Assembly: GCA_964511535.1 (NCBI GenBank)
Contig: CAZEFW010000081.1
Coordinates: forward strand, 1 to 40,045
Direction of reading: 5' to 3'
Source of the DNA: CAZCFB01 sp964511535
GTDB lineage: Bacteria; Myxococcota_A; Polyangia; GCA-2747355; CAZCFB01
Length of the DNA: 40,045 nucleotides
Both the position numbers and the translations under genes were made by a program. The notes below the pieces were generated by a model, which was not told where the DNA came from, searched no databases, and was given only the letters and a program-made list of their open reading frames with translations. This document shows, piece by piece, positions 1-8,664 of the stretch; within the stretch, counting starts at the first letter, position 1; the number at the start of each line of letters is the position of its first letter.

Positions 1-34
1 CGGCGCCGGTCGCGCGGCTACAGGTGTGCCTCGG

Positions 35-83
35 ATTAAAATGTCAAGTAGGGGGGTCTGACCCCGCCGCTTGACATTTTAAT
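35..83. repeat. Nested palindrome, REP-like or bidirectional terminator
   Basis: Perfect 14-bp inverted repeat: the left arm ATTAAAATGTCAAG (35-48) pairs with the right arm CTTGACATTTTAAT (70-83). The loop contains a second palindrome, GGGGTC-T-GACCCC (53-65). It lies 65 bp beyond the stop codon of the minus-strand surface-protein gene, so it could end that transcript. The A+T-rich outer arms with a G+C-rich inner stem also look like a dispersed extragenic palindrome. One copy only is visible here, so repetitiveness cannot be shown. Confidence 0.6.
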
Positions 84-147
84 TGCAGGACACGCTGAGG
101 GATTTCGTCGAAGCGTCGTTTTGCTATTCGGCGGCGGGACGCCGCCG

Positions 148-3100
148 TTACTGCTGGCGGCGCCGACGCGCTGCCAGCAGTAGCATCAGGACCAACGCCA
201 GGCCCAGCGCCTCGGATACGGGCTTCCGGCCGCCGACGCTGCAGCCGCCTTCGTCTATGATGTCGTCCGATGGGTCCAGCGGGTTGGTCCCTTGCTTCAG
301 CTCGGCTCCGTCGTCCACAGAGCCTCCGTCGGTGTCCTTCTTGGTGGGATCGGTCTCCCCCTTGTCCACCTTGCCGTTCTTATTGGCATCCTCAACCCCA
401 TCGTCCAGCCCGTCGCCGTCGCTGTCCTTGAGCAGCGGACTGGTCTCTCCCGGGTCCACGGTTCCATCGGCGTCCTGGTCCTCCAGACCATCGCTCAGCC
501 CGTCGCCGTCGGTATCTGCCTTCGTGGGGTCCATCTCCCCCTGGTCGAGCTTGCCGTTCTTGTTCGTGTCCTCCACGCCATCGCTGACCCCGTCGCCGTC
601 GGTATCGGTCTTCTTCGGATCGGTCTCGCCCTTGTCCACCTTGCCGTCGCCGTTCTTGTCCTCGAGCTTGTCCGCGATGCCGTCGCCGTCGGTGTCCACG
701 AAGTCGTCCGACGGGTCGAGCGGGTCGTTCTTGGTGGTCAACACCTCCGAGCCGTCTGACTCGCCGCCCTTGTCCGTATCCTTGAGCTTCGGGTCGGTCT
801 CGGTCTTGTCCACCACGCCATCCAGGTCGAGATCCTCGCCCTCGGCCATCACCTTCTTCTTGTCGCCGTCCTTGTCCACCCAGCCATCCACCAACCCGTC
901 GCCGTCGGTATCGCTGGACAGCGGGTCCGTCTCCACCCCCTTGTCCACCTTGCCGTTCTTGTTGGCATCTTCGATTCCGTCGCTCAGCCCATCCGCGTCG
1001 GTATCCGCCTTTGTGGGATCGGTCTCGCCCTTGTCCTGGTAGCCGTTCTTGTTGACGTCCTCCTCGCTATCCTTCAGGCCGTCGCCGTCCGTGTCCACGC
1101 GCGTGGGATCGGTCTCGCCCACGTCCAACTTGCCATTTTTATTACTATCTTCCTTGCCGTCGTCGATCCCGTCGCCGTCGGTGTCCTTCTTCTTCGGGTC
1201 GGTCTCCCCGGGGTCCACCTTGCCGTTGCCGTTCTTGTCTTCCAGCTTGTCCACGATGCCGTCGCCGTCCGTATCCACGAAATCATCCTTGGGATCCAGC
1301 GGGTTATGGCCCGTCTTGAGCACCTCGGACCCGTCAGACTCGCCCCCCTTGTCGGTGTCCATCAGCCGCGGGTCGGTCTCGGTCTTGTCCACCACCCCGT
1401 CCAGGTCCAGGTCCTCGCCCTCGCTCATGGTCTTCTTGGAGTCCTTGTTCGTATCCACCCAGCCGTCCACGAGCCCATCACCGTCGGTGTCCTTGGACAG
1501 CGGGTCGGTCTCCTTGACCTTGTCCAGCTTGCCGTCCTTGTTGGCGTCCTCGGTGCCGTCCTTGAGCCCGTCGGCGTCGGTGTCCGCCTTGCGTGGATCG
1601 GTCTCGCCCTTGTCCCAAGTGCCGTCCTTGTCCTTGTCCTCCAACCCGTCATTGAGCCCGTCGGCGTCCGTATCCGCCTTGGTGGGGTCGGTCTCGACCA
1701 GGTTGACCTTGCCGTTTTTGTTCAGGTCCTCGACTCCGTCGTCCAGGCCATCACCGTCGGTGTCCTTGTTGGTGGGATCAGTCTCGCCCACGTCCAGCTT
1801 GCCGTCCTTGTCCTTGTCCTCCACCCCGTCCGCGATGCCGTCACCGTCGGAATCGGTCTTGGTGGGGTCGGTCTCGCCGGCGTCCACCTTGCCGTTCTTG
1901 TTGGCATCCTCCACTCCGTCGCCGATCCCGTCTCCATCAGAGTCCTTCTTGTTAGGATCAGTCTCGCCCGTGTCCACCTTGCCGTTTTTATTGGCATCCT
2001 CCACACCGTCTTCCACCCCATCACCGTCCGAGTCCTTTTTGTGCGGCTTGGTCTCGCCCGCGTCCACCACGCCGTTTTTATTGGCGTCCTCCACGTTGTC
2101 CGGGATTCCGTCGCCGTCGGTGTCCTTCTTGGTCGGGTCCGACTTTCCGTTGACCTCCACCTTGTCGCCGATGCCGTCGCCGTCGGTGTCGGCCTTCTTG
2201 GGATCGGTGCTGTGCTTGCGGCACTCATCCGCGTTGGACAGGCCGTCGGTGTCGTCATCTCCCCCGGAGGTGCCCACCACCAGGCTGGCCGTGGCCACGG
2301 TCTGGTATGCGAAGGCCCAGGTGTCGATGTAGGTGTTATTGCCCGGCCCGGAGGCCGTGAACTTGCCCCAGCAGTGGGAGTTGACCCCCGTGGCGCCAGG
2401 TTGGCTGCAGACGCCCGGAGACCCGTAGGTGCCGCTGGACAGCCCGGCCGGGAGCGTGGTGGACGGGCTGATCAGCATGCTGCTGAAGGTGTTGATGCGC
2501 GTGTCGTCCCAGTACATCAGCGCGCCAGCAGGCGTGGTCGTCGACTTGGGCGGATCCACCTTGAAGAACCGCAGCCCCGGCCGCGCTGTCTCGATGTCGT
2601 CGGCCACGAAGTGAAGCTCCCCCAGGCGCAGGGACAGCTGGGCCTTGTAGGTCCCCGCCGCCACGGCCACGCCCTTGCCGGTCTTGCCCGCCCACCCCAC
2701 GGTGTTGGTGCCCTTGGTTACCTTGCCCGTCAGCACCACCCCGTCGGTGGCCGCGTCGTACTTGCCGTCCTTGTTCGTGTCCACCACCAGCTGGTAGGTG
2801 GCCGGCAGATCGCTGTCGAAGCTGAAGTGGCCCAGCACCCCGGGGTAAGCCTCGGTGCACAGCCCCTTGCCCGCCCACTTGAAGCTCGAAAGCTTGGGCG
2901 CGGCGGCGCCCCCCGTGGCCTTGGCCGGCAAGTTGAGGTAGATGTCGAACTCCGGCTGCGGCGCCTTCGCCAGAGATTTCTTCTGTGATGTACTGGACTT
3001 GGGCGCCGGAAGGCCGATGCTGTTGGCCGACAGGTCAAAGGTGTAGCCCGCCATGCCCTTGAAATGCAGCATCCAGGTGAAGTCGGTGGTGCTCGTGATG

Positions 3101-3651
3101 GGCGTGCGGACATAGATCTCCGCGTTGGTGGGGTTGCTGTATGAGCCCGCGTTGAAGGACCACTTGCTGGAATGCAGGCGACCGGGCAACGCCGGCTTGG
3201 GCGGCGTGACCGGCGTCGAGGTGGTGGGTGTGACGGTGATGTCGAAGGGATCCACGAAGCCCAGGAGGGTGGAGAACTGCACGGTGTACTTGCCGGTGGT
3301 GGTGGTGACCACCTTGATCGGGTTGGTGATCACCGCTGGCGGCAGCTTGCCCGGGTAGTACAGGTACCCCTTCCGGTTGTTGACGTAATAGCCGACCTTG
3401 AACGGCGATCCCGTCACATGAGCGCCTGAAGGGTTCTTGACGATGACGTCGATGACCGCGGTGGAGACCGCGAAGTCCTTTCCGACGGAGATGTTGATCA
3501 CCTCCCCGGCCTTGAGGATGTCGACCCCCAGCTCGGTTGAGGTGTACAGGTTGTGGTCCTTGCCGATCTCCTGGGTGCCCTCGGCTGCGGCCAGAGCCGG
3601 GACGAGGAGCAACATCAGGACGCACAGCGGGCGCCAGCGGGTTGGGTTCAT
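148..3651 (-). CDS. Thrombospondin type 3 repeat surface protein with MYXO-CTERM-like anchor
   Basis: Predicted secreted, calcium-binding cell-surface protein of 1167 residues. The start at 3651 is preferred over an ATG at 3678 because AGGAG lies just upstream and the protein then begins with a clean signal peptide (MNPTRWRPLCVLMLLLVPA). Roughly residues 25-460 are a beta-rich region with no recognised domain. From about residue 465 to 1130 come many repeats of the form D-x-D-x-D-G ... E-T-D-P, typical of thrombospondin type 3 calcium-binding repeats, about 30-35 residues each. The C terminus is a conserved Cys (GGCSVGG), a hydrophobic helix and RRRR, the layout of MYXO-CTERM signals that myxosortase-type enzymes process for attachment to the outer membrane. 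No neighbour suggests a specific ligand. The gene reads away from the divergent HEAT-repeat gene. Confidence 0.9.
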   Translation of the reverse strand: MNPTRWRPLCVLMLLLVPALAAAEGTQEIGKDHNLYTSTELGVDILKAGEVINISVGKDFAVSTAVIDVIVKNPSGAHVTGSPFKVGYYVNNRKGYLYYPGKLPPAVITNPIKVVTTTTGKYTVQFSTLLGFVDPFDITVTPTTSTPVTPPKPALPGRLHSSKWSFNAGSYSNPTNAEIYVRTPITSTTDFTWMLHFKGMAGYTFDLSANSIGLPAPKSSTSQKKSLAKAPQPEFDIYLNLPAKATGGAAAPKLSSFKWAGKGLCTEAYPGVLGHFSFDSDLPATYQLVVDTNKDGKYDAATDGVVLTGKVTKGTNTVGWAGKTGKGVAVAAGTYKAQLSLRLGELHFVADDIETARPGLRFFKVDPPKSTTTPAGALMYWDDTRINTFSSMLISPSTTLPAGLSSGTYGSPGVCSQPGATGVNSHCWGKFTASGPGNNTYIDTWAFAYQTVATASLVVGTSGGDDDTDGLSNADECRKHSTDPKKADTDGDGIGDKVEVNGKSDPTKKDTDGDGIPDNVEDANKNGVVDAGETKPHKKDSDGDGVEDGVEDANKNGKVDTGETDPNKKDSDGDGIGDGVEDANKNGKVDAGETDPTKTDSDGDGIADGVEDKDKDGKLDVGETDPTNKDTDGDGLDDGVEDLNKNGKVNLVETDPTKADTDADGLNDGLEDKDKDGTWDKGETDPRKADTDADGLKDGTEDANKDGKLDKVKETDPLSKDTDGDGLVDGWVDTNKDSKKTMSEGEDLDLDGVVDKTETDPRLMDTDKGGESDGSEVLKTGHNPLDPKDDFVDTDGDGIVDKLEDKNGNGKVDPGETDPKKKDTDGDGIDDGKEDSNKNGKLDVGETDPTRVDTDGDGLKDSEEDVNKNGYQDKGETDPTKADTDADGLSDGIEDANKNGKVDKGVETDPLSSDTDGDGLVDGWVDKDGDKKKVMAEGEDLDLDGVVDKTETDPKLKDTDKGGESDGSEVLTTKNDPLDPSDDFVDTDGDGIADKLEDKNGDGKVDKGETDPKKTDTDGDGVSDGVEDTNKNGKLDQGEMDPTKADTDGDGLSDGLEDQDADGTVDPGETSPLLKDSDGDGLDDGVEDANKNGKVDKGETDPTKKDTDGGSVDDGAELKQGTNPLDPSDDIIDEGGCSVGGRKPVSEALGLALVLMLLLAARRRRQQ
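256..2262 (-). repeat. Tandem coding repeats with a 579-bp higher-order period
   Basis: This part of the surface-protein gene consists of degenerate tandem units of roughly 100 bp encoding Asp-rich calcium-binding repeats. A larger unit is superimposed: the segment ending in N-P-L-D-P-x-D-D occurs at about 1298 and 719, exactly 579 bp (193 codons) apart, and a shortened third copy begins near 278. The units differ at many silent sites, so duplication is not very recent. Such DNA can collapse in assembly. Confidence 0.8.
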
Positions 3652-3794
3652 GGGGTCTCCTGGGCGGGCATGCTTCAAGGATCGAGGATATCACGCGGCG
3701 CCGGTGCAGCGGTAGGTCCGCCCTGGCGTTTGCAGGTCACTTTTACCTATAGTTGTGTTCTGGCAGTCGGAACCGAACCTGGCGCGGAGGGCTC

Positions 3795-5435
3795 ATGGGA
3801 CTTGAGAAGAGCGTGGTGAAGATCATCGAACTGCTGCAGGACGAGCGCCCCGACAGGCAGATCGCGGCGGCCGTGGTCCTGGGCGAGCTGAAGGTCAAGG
3901 ACGCGGCGGCCATCAAGGCGCTGGGGCAATGCCTGGAGTCCGTGGAGCCCGCGGTTCAGCACGCGGCGCTCGAGGCGCTGTCCATGAGCAAGTCGGCCCG
4001 GGTGGCGGCCATGCTGGTGCCGCTGCTGGATCACCCGGACGCCGCGCTGAGGCAGGGCGCCGAGACCCAGCTGGCGACCCAGGGCAAGGGCGCCGTCACC
4101 TCTTTGACCAGGGGGCTGACGGACGAGGCGCCGCCCGCGCGACGCAAGGCGATCATCTCCCTGCTGGCCAGCCATCTGTCCGGCAAGGTGACGGACCGGC
4201 TGCTCGGTATGCTCGGGGACAACGAGGTGGGCGACCACCTGCTCTGGACCCTGCGCGATGAGCTGGAGCGCATGCCCGCCGCGGACCTGGCCGCGCTGCG
4301 CAAGCGCCTGCTTGGCCTGCTCAAGGACAAGGCCTGGATGGACGATCCAATGGCAGCCGCCCGTACGGTGCGGCTGTTGGGCTACGAGCCGAGCGCGAAG
4401 CTGGTGCGGACGCTGCTCCCCTACACCCGGGATCAGCACCCCCTGCCGGTGCGCATCGCTGCCCTGGCCGCGTTGCGCCGGCCCCTGGGCGCGGCGCGCT
4501 CCACCGGCGAGGCGTTCAAGGCGCTGGCTGCCATCGCCGCCGGCGAACCGGAGCCGGCCCTGGCCCGCGCGGCGCTGGATACGCTCCAGGGGCTCGAGCC
4601 AGGGGAGGGCGGGCGCGCGAGCCTCACCGCCCTGGCGGAGAGCCGCCACGCCGAGGCCCGGGCCTATGCGCTCAAGGCGCTGGGCAAGGCGGGCGGCGGC
4701 AAAGTGAGCCGCCGGCTGCTGGACCACCTGGCCGGAGACGACCCTGCCGCCCGACGCGCCGCGGTGGAGGCCCTGGCGGCCATGGATGGCGCGGCCAAGG
4801 CGCTGATCAAGGAGCTGGACCGCTGCGCAGATGCGAACCACCTGATCAGCATTTGCCGCGCCCTGCGCCCCCACCTGGACGGCCTGACCCCCGCGCAGCA
4901 GAAAGCCATGTGCGGCTGCGCCGTGACCCTGCTGGAGGGGCAGGAGGTTGACGCCGGTCCGCTGGAACGGCTGGCCGCCGGGCGCCTGCCCGACGCCTTC
5001 GTGGAGGCGCTGTCAGCCCGGATCAAGACCCACCTGAAGGCCCGCCGGCGCGCCGAGGCGCTGGTGCTGCTCGAGCGGCTGGACCGCATGGGCCGCCTGG
5101 ATGATCGGGGCCGGTTCAACGCCCTGGTGGCGGGCGTCACGTCGTTGCCCTCGGTCAAGTCGCTGGCCCGGGCCGACCGCGCAGCAGACCCGGTGCTACG
5201 GCACCTGTCGGCCCTCGTTGCCTCCGGGTTCCCGGCGGCCGCGCGGCTGATCAAGGACAAGGCCGTCTCCCCGGAGGCGCTGTTCTTCATCGGCTTCAAC
5301 TACAGCGAGAGCCAGGACGAGCTGCAGCAGGAGCTCGGGGCCGAGCTGCTCGAGCACCTGGTTGAAGCTTCACCCCGCAGCAAACTGGGCCGCAGCGCGC
5401 GCAACAAGCTGCGCCTCACCGGCCTGGGCGAATAG
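3795..5435 (+). CDS. HEAT-repeat protein
   Basis: A 546-residue, almost wholly alpha-helical protein built of HEAT/PBS-lyase-like repeats: recurring units such as RQIAAAVVLGELK, VQHAALEAL, ALRQGAETQL, ARRAAVEALAAM. No signal peptide, membrane segment or catalytic motif is visible, so it is probably a cytoplasmic scaffold or adaptor; the partner is unknown. The ATG at 3795 is chosen because GGAGG lies 4-5 nt upstream; an in-frame start at 3753 would add 14 residues without homologous character. A TATAGT hexamer at 3748-3753 could be its -10 box. It stands alone, divergent from the surface-protein gene and 105 bp before a methyltransferase gene. Confidence 0.85.
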   Translation: MGLEKSVVKIIELLQDERPDRQIAAAVVLGELKVKDAAAIKALGQCLESVEPAVQHAALEALSMSKSARVAAMLVPLLDHPDAALRQGAETQLATQGKGAVTSLTRGLTDEAPPARRKAIISLLASHLSGKVTDRLLGMLGDNEVGDHLLWTLRDELERMPAADLAALRKRLLGLLKDKAWMDDPMAAARTVRLLGYEPSAKLVRTLLPYTRDQHPLPVRIAALAALRRPLGAARSTGEAFKALAAIAAGEPEPALARAALDTLQGLEPGEGGRASLTALAESRHAEARAYALKALGKAGGGKVSRRLLDHLAGDDPAARRAAVEALAAMDGAAKALIKELDRCADANHLISICRALRPHLDGLTPAQQKAMCGCAVTLLEGQEVDAGPLERLAAGRLPDAFVEALSARIKTHLKARRRAEALVLLERLDRMGRLDDRGRFNALVAGVTSLPSVKSLARADRAADPVLRHLSALVASGFPAAARLIKDKAVSPEALFFIGFNYSESQDELQQELGAELLEHLVEASPRSKLGRSARNKLRLTGLGE

Positions 5436-5483
5436 CCGCTAAATAGCCGCCCCCCATTGACCGATCTCCATGTCACGCCATAG

Positions 5484-5516
5484 TTAGTCTTGGCAAATTT
5501 GCTCAGTTGAGACTAA
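5484..5516. promoter_or_regulatory. Candidate promoter with overlapping palindromic operator
   Basis: In the gap before the O-methyltransferase gene, TTAGTCT (5484-5490) and AGACTAA (5510-5516) form inverted arms around a perfect 10-bp palindrome GCAAATTTGC (5493-5502). A -35-like TTGGCA (5490-5495) and a -10-like ACTAAT (5512-5517), 16 bp apart, coincide with the arms. A repressor bound here would block the promoter. No adjacent regulator gene identifies the protein. Confidence 0.45.
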
Positions 5517-5540
5517 TCGAGGGGAGACAGGAGGAAGGTC

Positions 5541-6554
5541 ATGGAACAGAGAGAGCAAGGGGGACCGCCGAACCCGGAGTTGATCATGCGCTACGCCACG
5601 GGGCACTGGGCGAGCCAGATCCTGAGCAGCGCGGTGCACTTCGAGGTTTTCACACATCTTGATGATGGGCCCACCGACGCTGGCGCCCTGGCGCTTCGGG
5701 CGGACATATCCCAGCGTGGCGCTCAGGCCCTGTTGGACGGGGTGCTCGGCCTCGGCCTGGTGACCCTGACCGACGGCAAGTACGCCAACACCATCGATTC
5801 GTCCACCTTCCTGGTCAAGGGCAAGCGCACCTACCTCGGCTTCGCGGGCATCGCGGAGTTCGACTGGAAGAGCTGGGAGAACCTGAACGCGGCGGTAAAG
5901 CGCGGCACCACGCCCCGGGAGACGCCCACCTACGAGGAGGAGGAGTACGCGTTCTGGGAGAAGCTGGTGCTCGCCATCGCCCCGCTGGCCCACCCCGCCG
6001 CCGAGGCTGCGGCCGCCCACCTGGGCATCGCCAGCCGGGACGCGTTTCACATGCTCGACGTGGGCGGCGGATCCGGCGCCTACTCGGCCACCTGGCTGTC
6101 GCAGAACCCCGGCGCCCGGGCCACGCAGTTCGACTGGCACAACGTCAACCACATCGCCGAGCACTACGTGGACCGCTTCGGCGTGCTCGACCGGTTCGAG
6201 ATGCAAGACGGCAACCTGCTGGAGGCCGACTTCGGCGAGGACCGCTACGACTACGTGATCTACTCGCACATCGCCCACGGGCTGTCCGCGGAGCAGAACC
6301 AGCAGGTGCTGGGGCGCATCCGCAAGGCCCTCAAGCCGGGCGGCGTGGTGGTCATCGCCGACTTCGTGCTGGAGAACGACCGACAGGGCCACCCCATGGC
6401 GCTGCTGTTCTACAGCAACATGCTGCACGCCACCGAGGCGGGGCAGACCTACACCCGGGGCGACTACCAGAAATGGCTGGCCGGGGCAGGGTTTCCAGAG
6501 GTTGAGGTGCAGTCCCTCGCTCCGCAGCCGGTGACCCTGGTCTACGGGCGCTGA
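5541..6554 (+). CDS. SAM-dependent O-methyltransferase (Methyltransf_2-like)
   Basis: A 337-residue methyltransferase of the plant-COMT/hydroxyneurosporene type. Residues 10-85 form the winged-helix dimerisation domain typical of the family (HWASQILSSAVHFEVFTHL ... GLGLVTLTDGKYANT). The SAM-binding glycine loop is LDVGGGSG at about 172-179, followed by a Rossmann-type core with LKPGGVVVIADFVLEND, the usual post-motif segment. The length fits the family. Substrate is likely a phenol or hydroxylated small molecule but cannot be assigned. The start has a strong AGGAGG 7 nt upstream, and a palindromic promoter candidate lies just before it. It is monocistronic as far as visible. Confidence 0.88.
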   Translation: MEQREQGGPPNPELIMRYATGHWASQILSSAVHFEVFTHLDDGPTDAGALALRADISQRGAQALLDGVLGLGLVTLTDGKYANTIDSSTFLVKGKRTYLGFAGIAEFDWKSWENLNAAVKRGTTPRETPTYEEEEYAFWEKLVLAIAPLAHPAAEAAAAHLGIASRDAFHMLDVGGGSGAYSATWLSQNPGARATQFDWHNVNHIAEHYVDRFGVLDRFEMQDGNLLEADFGEDRYDYVIYSHIAHGLSAEQNQQVLGRIRKALKPGGVVVIADFVLENDRQGHPMALLFYSNMLHATEAGQTYTRGDYQKWLAGAGFPEVEVQSLAPQPVTLVYGR

Positions 6555-6635
6555 TCTGCCCTCGGCTGGTCGTGGGGTCTTTTGACCTCTCAGCGCTTGT
6601 CGCTCACCTAAGAAACAGTCGTGCCTTCGCTGGCA

Positions 6636-6725
6636 GGGTTGAGGGTTCATAGTTGAGAGTTCAGCGTCAGAATGCCCACGGATTCCGGCAGCCACTCTCA
6701 ACCCTCAACTCTCAACCCTCAACTG
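6636..6725. repeat. Tandem and inverted GTTGAGRGTT-type repeats
   Basis: The gap between two convergent methyltransferase genes holds a 14-bp unit, CTCTCAACCCTCAA, twice in direct tandem (6695-6708 and 6709-6722). A degenerate inverted copy made of GTTGAGGGTT and GTTGAGAGTT lies at about 6639-6661. The region could fold into a long imperfect hairpin between the convergent 3' ends. Nothing coding is seen here. Confidence 0.65.
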
Positions 6726-6791
6726 GTTAAAACCGGGCAGGGCGGCGGCATGAGCTTCTCCCGGGCGACGTCACCGCAAACGAACCCGCGA

Positions 6792-7721
6792 CTAGCCCTT
6801 CTGCGGAAGCAGCTCCTCCAGCTTGATGCCCGCGCCGCCGGTGGCCCGCACCAGCTGGCAGTACTCTTCCCACGCCGCCGGATCGGGCGCCTCCTGGCGC
6901 ACCGCCCGCAGCAGCGTGTTCTTCGGCGTGTGCTGCGACGGCACGAACTCCATGGCCGTGACCTGATAGCCGCGCGCCCGCAGCAGCAGGGTCCGCATCA
7001 GATCGGTCACGGTGGCCGCTGCCTCGCGGCGCAGGTGGCCTGCCCGGTACAGCGGGATCAGCGCCTCCCCGGCGCCGGAGGGGGTCAGGTCGGTCCAGGC
7101 GCGGGACAGCTCCACCTGACAGCAGGGGGCGGCGGCCAGCAGGTCGACGCCGAGCCGGACGCCCAGCGCCAGGGCGTCGTCGGTGGCGGTGTCGCAGGCG
7201 TGCAGGGAGACCAGCGCGTTGATCCCCAGCTGGTCAGCGTCCAGCTCGCCGATGACCACGGCCTCGAACAGCAGCATCTCCTGCAGCCCGATCAGCTCGG
7301 CCCGCTCGCGGCAGCGCGTGATGATGTCCGCGTCCCGATCGACACCCATGATCCACGCCTCCCGGCGCCACACATGGCGGAAGCACCAGGCCAGCAGCAG
7401 GGTCAGGTAGGAGCTGCCACACCCCGCGTCCAGGAGCCGCACCTCGCCGCGCTCGTCGGCCAGGTGCAGCAGGAACGGCCGCAACAGCCGGACCATGTGG
7501 TTGATCTGCATGTACTTGCGATGCGCGTCCGGGGGCAGGCTGGCGTCCCGATGCAGCAGCCCGAGAGCTCGCAGCAACGGCGCGGCCCGTACCGGGTGCA
7601 GGATCAGCTGCTTGCTGCCGAGGCGGGCGCGGATCCGGTCCTCGGTCCAGTACTCCCGCGCCACCCCGGTGAACGCCTCGGCCCAGAGCTGGCGGGTGCG
7701 GCTGGAGGAGGGGCGGGTCAC
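6792..7721 (-). CDS. Class I SAM methyltransferase, Methyltransf_32 type
   Basis: A 309-residue cytoplasmic methyltransferase. It has the SAM loop LDAGCGSSYL (97-106), an acidic motif-II residue in MGVDRDAD, and the paired signatures HACDTATDDAL (174-184) and APCCQ (198-202), which mark the Methyltransf_32 family (relatives include eukaryotic METTL25/RRNAD1-like and GSTCD-like proteins). The substrate is unknown; an RNA or protein target is plausible from the family. GTG at 7719-7721 is the start, with GGAG just upstream. It reads convergently towards the O-methyltransferase and divergently from the nitroreductase gene, about 97 bp away. Confidence 0.85.
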   Translation of the reverse strand: MTRPSSSRTRQLWAEAFTGVAREYWTEDRIRARLGSKQLILHPVRAAPLLRALGLLHRDASLPPDAHRKYMQINHMVRLLRPFLLHLADERGEVRLLDAGCGSSYLTLLLAWCFRHVWRREAWIMGVDRDADIITRCRERAELIGLQEMLLFEAVVIGELDADQLGINALVSLHACDTATDDALALGVRLGVDLLAAAPCCQVELSRAWTDLTPSGAGEALIPLYRAGHLRREAAATVTDLMRTLLLRARGYQVTAMEFVPSQHTPKNTLLRAVRQEAPDPAAWEEYCQLVRATGGAGIKLEELLPQKG

Positions 7722-7805
7722 GGCTCCGAGTATGGTGGCCGTCGGGGGCGGGGGTCAACGCCGGCTGGTTCGAGCCGTTGCCCTTTTCTTTGGCCCGGAC
7801 GGGGT

Positions 7806-7811
7806 TATGCT
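7806..7811 (+). promoter_or_regulatory. -10-like hexamer TATGCT, leaderless start
   Basis: TATGCT lies 7 nt before the ATG at 7819. No convincing Shine-Dalgarno sequence sits between, so the transcript would begin at or near the start codon. No clear -35 hexamer was found at 16-18 bp. Confidence 0.35.
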
Positions 7812-7818
7812 TCCAGCG

Positions 7819-8664
7819 ATGCAAAGCAACCTCGACCTGATCCGCGCCCGGACCTCCGTACGCGCCTATGCCCCGACGACCCTGGATGACGCAACCCGCG
7901 CGGCCCTGAACCGCCTGATGCAGCAGTGCTCACGCGGCCCCCTGGGCAACCCGGTGCGCTACGCGCTGCTCGACCTGGACGAGGAGGATCGCCGGGAGGC
8001 CAGGCAGTTCGGCACCTACGGCTTCATCCGCGGGGCGCGGGTGTACATCCTGTGCGCCATCGAGGACCGGCCTGGCGCCCGTGAGGACCTGGGCCACTGC
8101 ATGGAGCGAGTGATCCTCGGCGCCACGGGGCTGGGCCTGGGCACCTGCTGGATGGGCGGCACCTTCAAGCGCGGCCGGTTCGCCCGGCGCATGGGCCTGT
8201 CGGAGGGGGAGTTCCTGCCGGTCATCAGCCCGGTGGGGCACCCGCGAAAGAAGCGCACGCTGGTGGAGCGCGCCATCCGCGTGGGCGCGGGGTCGGATCG
8301 GCGGAAGCCGTTCGAGCAGCTCTTCTTCATCGGCGAGGCCATGCGCCCCGCGGCGCCCGCGGACGCCGGCGACCTCGGCCCATGCCTGGAGGCGGTGCGC
8401 CTCGGCCCCTCGGCCTCCAACAAGCAGCCGTGGCGGGTGGTGCTGGAGGACGACGCCCGGGCCGCCCACTTTTTCCTCAGGCGCACCAGGGGCTACGAGC
8501 GGATGTTCGGCGGCATCAACCTGCAGAACATCGACATCGGCATCGCCATGTGCCACCACGAGCTCGCGGCCCAGGAGCTCGGCCTCGCGGGGGCGTGGGA
8601 CATGTCGCCGCCGGCGTTCTGTCCGCCCGGGTCCGAGTACATCGTCTCGTGGCGGCGCGCATGA
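7819..8664 (+). CDS. Nitroreductase family protein (TM1586-type)
   Basis: A 281-residue FMN-dependent nitroreductase-like protein of the fused two-half type (TM1586 family). Residues 1-20 carry the family opening IRARTSVRAYAP. Further signatures are GLGLGTCWMGGTF near the middle and LGPSASNKQPWRVV around residue 195-205, which contributes to the flavin site. It should reduce an electrophilic substrate with NAD(P)H or act as a flavin reductase; the substrate is unknown. The ATG at 7819 or the one at 7807 could be the start; the shorter form begins with the conserved block. The stop overlaps the next gene by ATGA, so the two are probably co-translated. Confidence 0.87.
   Translation: MQSNLDLIRARTSVRAYAPTTLDDATRAALNRLMQQCSRGPLGNPVRYALLDLDEEDRREARQFGTYGFIRGARVYILCAIEDRPGAREDLGHCMERVILGATGLGLGTCWMGGTFKRGRFARRMGLSEGEFLPVISPVGHPRKKRTLVERAIRVGAGSDRRKPFEQLFFIGEAMRPAAPADAGDLGPCLEAVRLGPSASNKQPWRVVLEDDARAAHFFLRRTRGYERMFGGINLQNIDIGIAMCHHELAAQELGLAGAWDMSPPAFCPPGSEYIVSWRRA

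Noticed and set aside
1306..2988. Plus-strand open frames opposite the surface-protein repeats
   Set aside because: Their repetitive Ser/Pro or Val/Leu sequence is simply the antisense of the Asp-rich repeats; the minus strand has signal peptide, repeats and anchor.
6574..6589. GGGGTC-TTTT-GACCTC hairpin after the O-methyltransferase as terminator
   Set aside because: Six-base stem with one mismatch and no U-tract; too weak to call.
5484..6701. Minus-strand open frame opposite the O-methyltransferase
   Set aside because: No ribosome-binding site and no recognisable domain, while the plus strand has the LDVGGGSG loop and a strong AGGAGG.
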